Below are positions 21,523-24,298 of a DNA stretch of 24,298 bases, piece by piece. Each line of letters starts with the position of its first letter. The stretch's first letter is position 1. The stretch covers positions 1 through 24,298 of the forward strand of contig JBILYK010000054.1 in NCBI GenBank assembly GCA_044377735.1. The letters are read 5' to 3'. The position numbers were made by a program, and so were the translations under genes. Source of the DNA: Tabrizicola_A sp044377735. Lineage in GTDB: Bacteria; Pseudomonadota; Alphaproteobacteria; Rhodobacterales; Rhodobacteraceae. The notes beneath the pieces were generated by a model. That model worked only from the letters and a program-made list of their open reading frames with translations, did not search any database and was not told where the DNA came from.

Positions 21523-22509
21523 ATGCCCGCAGGACGTCTGAGTGTTGTCGTGACGCGACGCTTGCCTGAGCCCGTCGAGACACGGATGAAGGAATTGTTC
21601 GATGTGGAACTGCGTGAGGATGACCGCCCGATGAGCCGCGAAGAGCTGGCGGCGGCGATGGCGCGGGCCGATGTGCTGGTGCCGACGATCACCGATCACA
21701 TCGATGCAGGGCTGATCGCCAAGGCGGGCGAGCGGCTACGGTTGATTGCCAGTTTCGGAGCCGGGGTGGACCATATCGACGTGGCCACTGCGCGCAGCCG
21801 GGGCATTTTGGTGTCAAACACGCCGGGCGTGGTGACTGAGGACACGGCAGACATGACGATGGCCCTGATGCTGGCGGTGACGCGGCGCATCCCCGAAGGG
21901 CTGGCCGTGATGCAGGCTGGCAGCTGGACGGGCTGGGCGCCGACCGCGTTTCTGGGCGGACGTCTGGGCGGGCGGCGGCTTGGGATTTTGGGTATGGGGC
22001 GGATTGGGCAGGCCGTGGCGCGGCGTGCCCGCGCCTTTGGGTTGCAGGTGCATTACCACAACCGCAAGCGCCTGCGCCCCGAGATGGAGGCCGAGCTTGA
22101 CGCCACCTATTGGGAAAGTCTCGATCAGATGGTCAGCCGGATGGACATCTTGTCGATCAATTGCCCGCATACCCCATCAACCTTTCATCTGATGAACGCG
22201 CGGCGGCTGAAGCTGATGAAACCCTCGGCTGTTCTCATCAACACCTCACGCGGCGAGGTGATCGACGAAAACGCCCTGACGCGGATGCTGGTTGCGCGGG
22301 AACTGGGCGGCGCGGGGCTGGATGTCTATGAGCATGGCACCGAGGTCTCGCCGGCGCTGCGCGCGCTGCCTAATGTGGTCTTGCTGCCCCATATGGGCTC
22401 GGCCACGCTGGAAGGCCGGCTTGAGCAGGGTGAGAAGGTGATCATCAACATCAAGACCTTTGCCGATGGGCACCGCCCGCCCGATCAGGTGGTGCCGGGG
22501 ATGCTGTAA
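21523..22509 (+). CDS. D-2-hydroxyacid dehydrogenase (glyoxylate/hydroxypyruvate reductase type)
   Basis: 328 residues from ATG 21523, which has a strong GGGAGG 6 bases upstream; open sequence before it is not coding. The NAD(P)-binding motif is GMGRIG at 157-162. The catalytic residues Arg243 (NTSRGEVID), Glu274 (HGTEV) and His290 (LLPHMGS) are present, and the substrate loop SFGAGVDHID is at 78-87. It reduces glyoxylate or hydroxypyruvate to glycolate or glycerate, or acts on a similar 2-oxo acid. Length and order are standard for GyaR/GRHPR-type enzymes. The next gene starts 4 bases after its stop, so they are translationally coupled. Confidence 0.92.
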   Translation: MPAGRLSVVVTRRLPEPVETRMKELFDVELREDDRPMSREELAAAMARADVLVPTITDHIDAGLIAKAGERLRLIASFGAGVDHIDVATARSRGILVSNTPGVVTEDTADMTMALMLAVTRRIPEGLAVMQAGSWTGWAPTAFLGGRLGGRRLGILGMGRIGQAVARRARAFGLQVHYHNRKRLRPEMEAELDATYWESLDQMVSRMDILSINCPHTPSTFHLMNARRLKLMKPSAVLINTSRGEVIDENALTRMLVARELGGAGLDVYEHGTEVSPALRALPNVVLLPHMGSATLEGRLEQGEKVIINIKTFADGHRPPDQVVPGML

Positions 22510-22513
22510 GGCC

Positions 22514-22972
22514 GTGGCGCGGTCCTTTGACCCGCAGGACGTTCTGACGCGGCCATTGATGGCCAATCTGGCGACGATGGATGCTGAGGGGCCGTGTAAC
22601 TCTCCGGTCTGGTTCATCTGGGAAGAGGCCGCCTTGTGGATGCTGGGGCACTGCGAAGGGTCATCGGTGCGGCGTTTGCAATCGGATGCGCGCTGTGCGG
22701 TGGAAATCGTGCATCTGGATGTGGCGGCCGGGGTGCTGTTGCATTTGGGCTTTCGCGGCAAAGCGCAGGTTTTGCCGATGGAGCCTGCGCGGTTTAGGCG
22801 GCTTTTGGCGCGCTATCTGGGGCCGGATCCGGCGGGGTGGAACCCGTGGTTCATTCAGGAAATCGCCGCGATTGACGATCCCGAAGGGCGCTGGATCCGG
22901 CTGGTGCCGGACAACACATTTACCAACAATGTCTCATATTTCCGAACGGGCCCCGATTTGGCCTTTCCCTGA
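22514..22972 (+). CDS. PPOX-type (FMN-binding split-barrel) family protein
   Basis: 152 residues from GTG 22514, the first in-frame start after the previous stop, with AAGG just upstream. The split-barrel fold is recognisable: NLATMDAEGPCNSPVWFIWE, ALWMLGHCEGSSVRRLQSDAR and VLLHLGFRGKAQVLP match pyridoxamine-phosphate-oxidase-like proteins that bind FMN, F420 or heme. The substrate is unknown. It follows the hydroxyacid dehydrogenase by 4 bases and is probably co-translated with it. Its stop lies 14 bases from the end of the convergent broken oxidoreductase gene. Confidence 0.8.
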   Translation: MARSFDPQDVLTRPLMANLATMDAEGPCNSPVWFIWEEAALWMLGHCEGSSVRRLQSDARCAVEIVHLDVAAGVLLHLGFRGKAQVLPMEPARFRRLLARYLGPDPAGWNPWFIQEIAAIDDPEGRWIRLVPDNTFTNNVSYFRTGPDLAFP

Positions 22973-22986
22973 TCGGCGCAGAGGCG

Positions 22987-24230
22987 TCAGGCGAACCGAC
23001 TGGGCGGATAGGGCGCCATATCCACCGGTGGGGCCTTGCCAGCCACCAAAGCCGCGACGATCTGGGCTGTGAGCGGGGCCAGCGTCAGGCCGATATGGCC
23101 GTGACCATAGGCGTGGAAGACATCCCCACCCTCGCGGGAGGGGCCGATCACCGGCACGCTGCCTGGCATCGAGGGGCGAAAGCCCATCCAGTCGCGTGAA
23201 GGTTCGGGCAGATCGGGGAAGATTGCGCGCGCGCCTTCGATCAGTTTTGCAATCCGGTGGGGTGAGGGCGGCAGGGTGAGGCCGCCAAGTTCCATCGTGC
23301 CCGCCACTCTCAGGCGGCCCGTCATTGGGCAAAGGTAGAACCCACGTGAGGTGGGGCAGGTCGGCCGCGTCAGACGCGGCACCGCCATGTCCCATTCCAC
23401 GTGATAGCCGCGCTCGGTGTCCAAGGGCACGCGGTCGCCCGCTTGGGCCGCCAAGGCGCGCGAATGGGCGCCTGTCGCGATCACCACCTGACGGGCGCGC
23501 AGCCGCAGGCCGGGGCCTTCAACGATGATGCCGTCTAGCTGGCGGGTCAACCCATCAGCCCGGCGTTGCTGAAAGCCCGCCCTTTGCAGCACTTTAAGCG
23601 CCAGCAGGCGCACCATCTGGCCCGGATCGGACATGAACACGGCCTTGGGAAAAAAGGCCGCCCCGCCTTCGACCGCGGGCAGGCCGGGTTCCATCCGCGC
23701 AAGCTCATCAGGGCCGATCAGATCGACAGTGATGCATGGTTCCGGCGATAGGCCATGTCCTTGCCCGCCGCACGGTAAGCGGCGGCCGTTTCGTAAAGGT
23801 ACAGGCAGCCGCGATGCTGCAGGATATCGGCGCCCCCGATGTGGTCGGCCAAGGCTTGCCACAGGGGGGCGGCCCCGGTCAGAAGGCTTGCGATGGCGGC
23901 GGCGCTGCGGGCGGTGGGGCCGGGCAGGGATTGAGCCGCAAAGCGCATGAGCCACGGCATCAGGGCGGGCAATCCGGCGCGGCGGATAGCAAGGGGCGAG
24001 GATTTGTCGAACAAAAGCTAGGGCAGGTTGCGCAGCACATCGGGGGTGCCGACGGGCATCACGGCGTAATCGGCAATGGTGCCTGCGTTGCCGTAACTCG
24101 CGCCGCTGCCGGGGGGAGCGGGATCAACCAGAGTGACCTCATGGCCTTGGGCCAGAAGGGCCTCGGCAATGGCAAGACCGACAACGCCCGCGCCGATGAC
24201 CGCGATTTCCGTGGTGATGTGCTCGGTCAT
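22987..24230 (-). pseudogene. FAD-dependent oxidoreductase (DadA-like), broken by a stop and a frameshift
   Basis: Three pieces together read as one D-amino-acid dehydrogenase-like flavoprotein of about 413 residues. Piece 1 (24230 to 24018): MTEHITTEIAVIGAGVVGLAI with the GxGxxG FAD motif, ending NLP then TAG at 24020-24018. Piece 2 continues in the same frame (LLFDKSSPLAIRR) to GKDMAYRRNHA near 23735. Piece 3, shifted by one base, continues ITVDLIGPDELARMEP to GHGHIGLTLAPLTAQIVAAL. Intact relatives read straight through both points, so the lesions are one nonsense change and one lost base in CATGC-ATCAC near 23733. The rest looks undamaged, so decay is recent or sequencing errors are to blame. 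The family oxidises D-amino acids to 2-oxo acids at the membrane. A start further upstream at 24251 is possible. Confidence 0.85.
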
Positions 24231-24298
24231 GCGCGCCCTGCGAAGGCTCATGGTCGCCGTTCCCGCGCGCCCCGCGCGCAAGTGGGGGGGGGGAGTGC
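24231..24298. other. Upstream edge of the broken oxidoreductase gene
   Basis: Only 68 bases remain, ending in a run of ten G. No gene is visible. The G run is a place where sequencing errors are likely. Confidence 0.4.

Noticed and set aside
1..24298. tRNA, rRNA and riboswitch signals
   Set aside because: No T-arm-like GGTTCGAATCC, no 16S/23S motif and no recognisable riboswitch core were seen by eye; a covariance search would be needed to be sure.

Overview
The window looks like chromosomal DNA from an alphaproteobacterium of the order Rhodobacterales (Rhodobacter/Paracoccus/Roseobacter relatives). This rests on the high G+C sequence, on gene families that I recognise from that order (a DeoB/Add/Upp salvage run, a SPOR protein, a DUF2927 protein and a one-TM protein beginning MTALKKYQRLE), and on GC-rich hairpin repeats ending in CCTACG between genes. 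I can see no plasmid, phage, CRISPR, tRNA or rRNA signal. The genus cannot be fixed from sequence reading alone.

Layout. 1-1764 (+): the 3' end of phosphopentomutase (deoB), then adenosine deaminase (add) and uracil phosphoribosyltransferase (upp), a nucleoside/base salvage operon. 1845-3095 (+): secreted SPOR-domain protein. 3144-5454 (-): a one-TM protein that looks like an M48 peptidase without its zinc motif, adenine phosphoribosyltransferase (apt), and a secreted DUF2927 protein. 5486-7378 is an accessory patch. It holds an IS481-type transposase remnant, dispersed hairpin repeats, a small glycine-zipper lipoprotein and a Phd/YefM-RelE toxin-antitoxin pair. 7379-8212 (-) is an AT-rich, unrecognised membrane-protein gene that looks imported. 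8345-10144 (-): lepA (EF4). 10199-11302 (-): mandelate-racemase-type enolase. 11421-12125 (+): CbiX-like chelatase. 12159-14927 (-): class III aminotransferase followed by a PuuA-like glutamine synthetase homologue. 15036-16138 (+): GNAT and GST genes, overlapping by ATGA. 16170-19563 (-): a tight three-gene operon, tetR - aruH-like aminotransferase - aruI-like ThDP decarboxylase, each junction a 4-base ATGA overlap. 19678-20562 (-): FieF-type cation transporter. 20648-21382 (-): SH3-like secreted protein. 21523-22972 (+): 2-hydroxyacid dehydrogenase and a PPOX-family protein. 22987-24230 (-): a DadA-like FAD oxidoreductase broken by one stop codon and one frameshift.

How the genes fit together. 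The left end recycles nucleosides and bases: Add, Upp, DeoB and Apt. The centre-right is amino-acid and amine catabolism. The AruH/AruI pair would convert arginine to 2-ketoarginine and then 4-guanidinobutyraldehyde, with TetR as a likely local regulator. The aminotransferase/glutamine-synthetase-like pair may handle a polyamine or other amine. The broken DadA-like gene suggests that a D-amino-acid or similar oxidation step has been lost here.

I see no clear brand-new system. The items most worth a second look are: the aruHI-tetR operon with a probable leaderless promoter and palindromic operator; a ~75-base intergenic repeat in two inverted copies whose hairpin shows a compensatory base change; a 23-base motif that supplies the start codon of two unrelated genes; two protease-like proteins lacking HExxH on either side of apt; and the AT-rich membrane gene beside the toxin-antitoxin pair.
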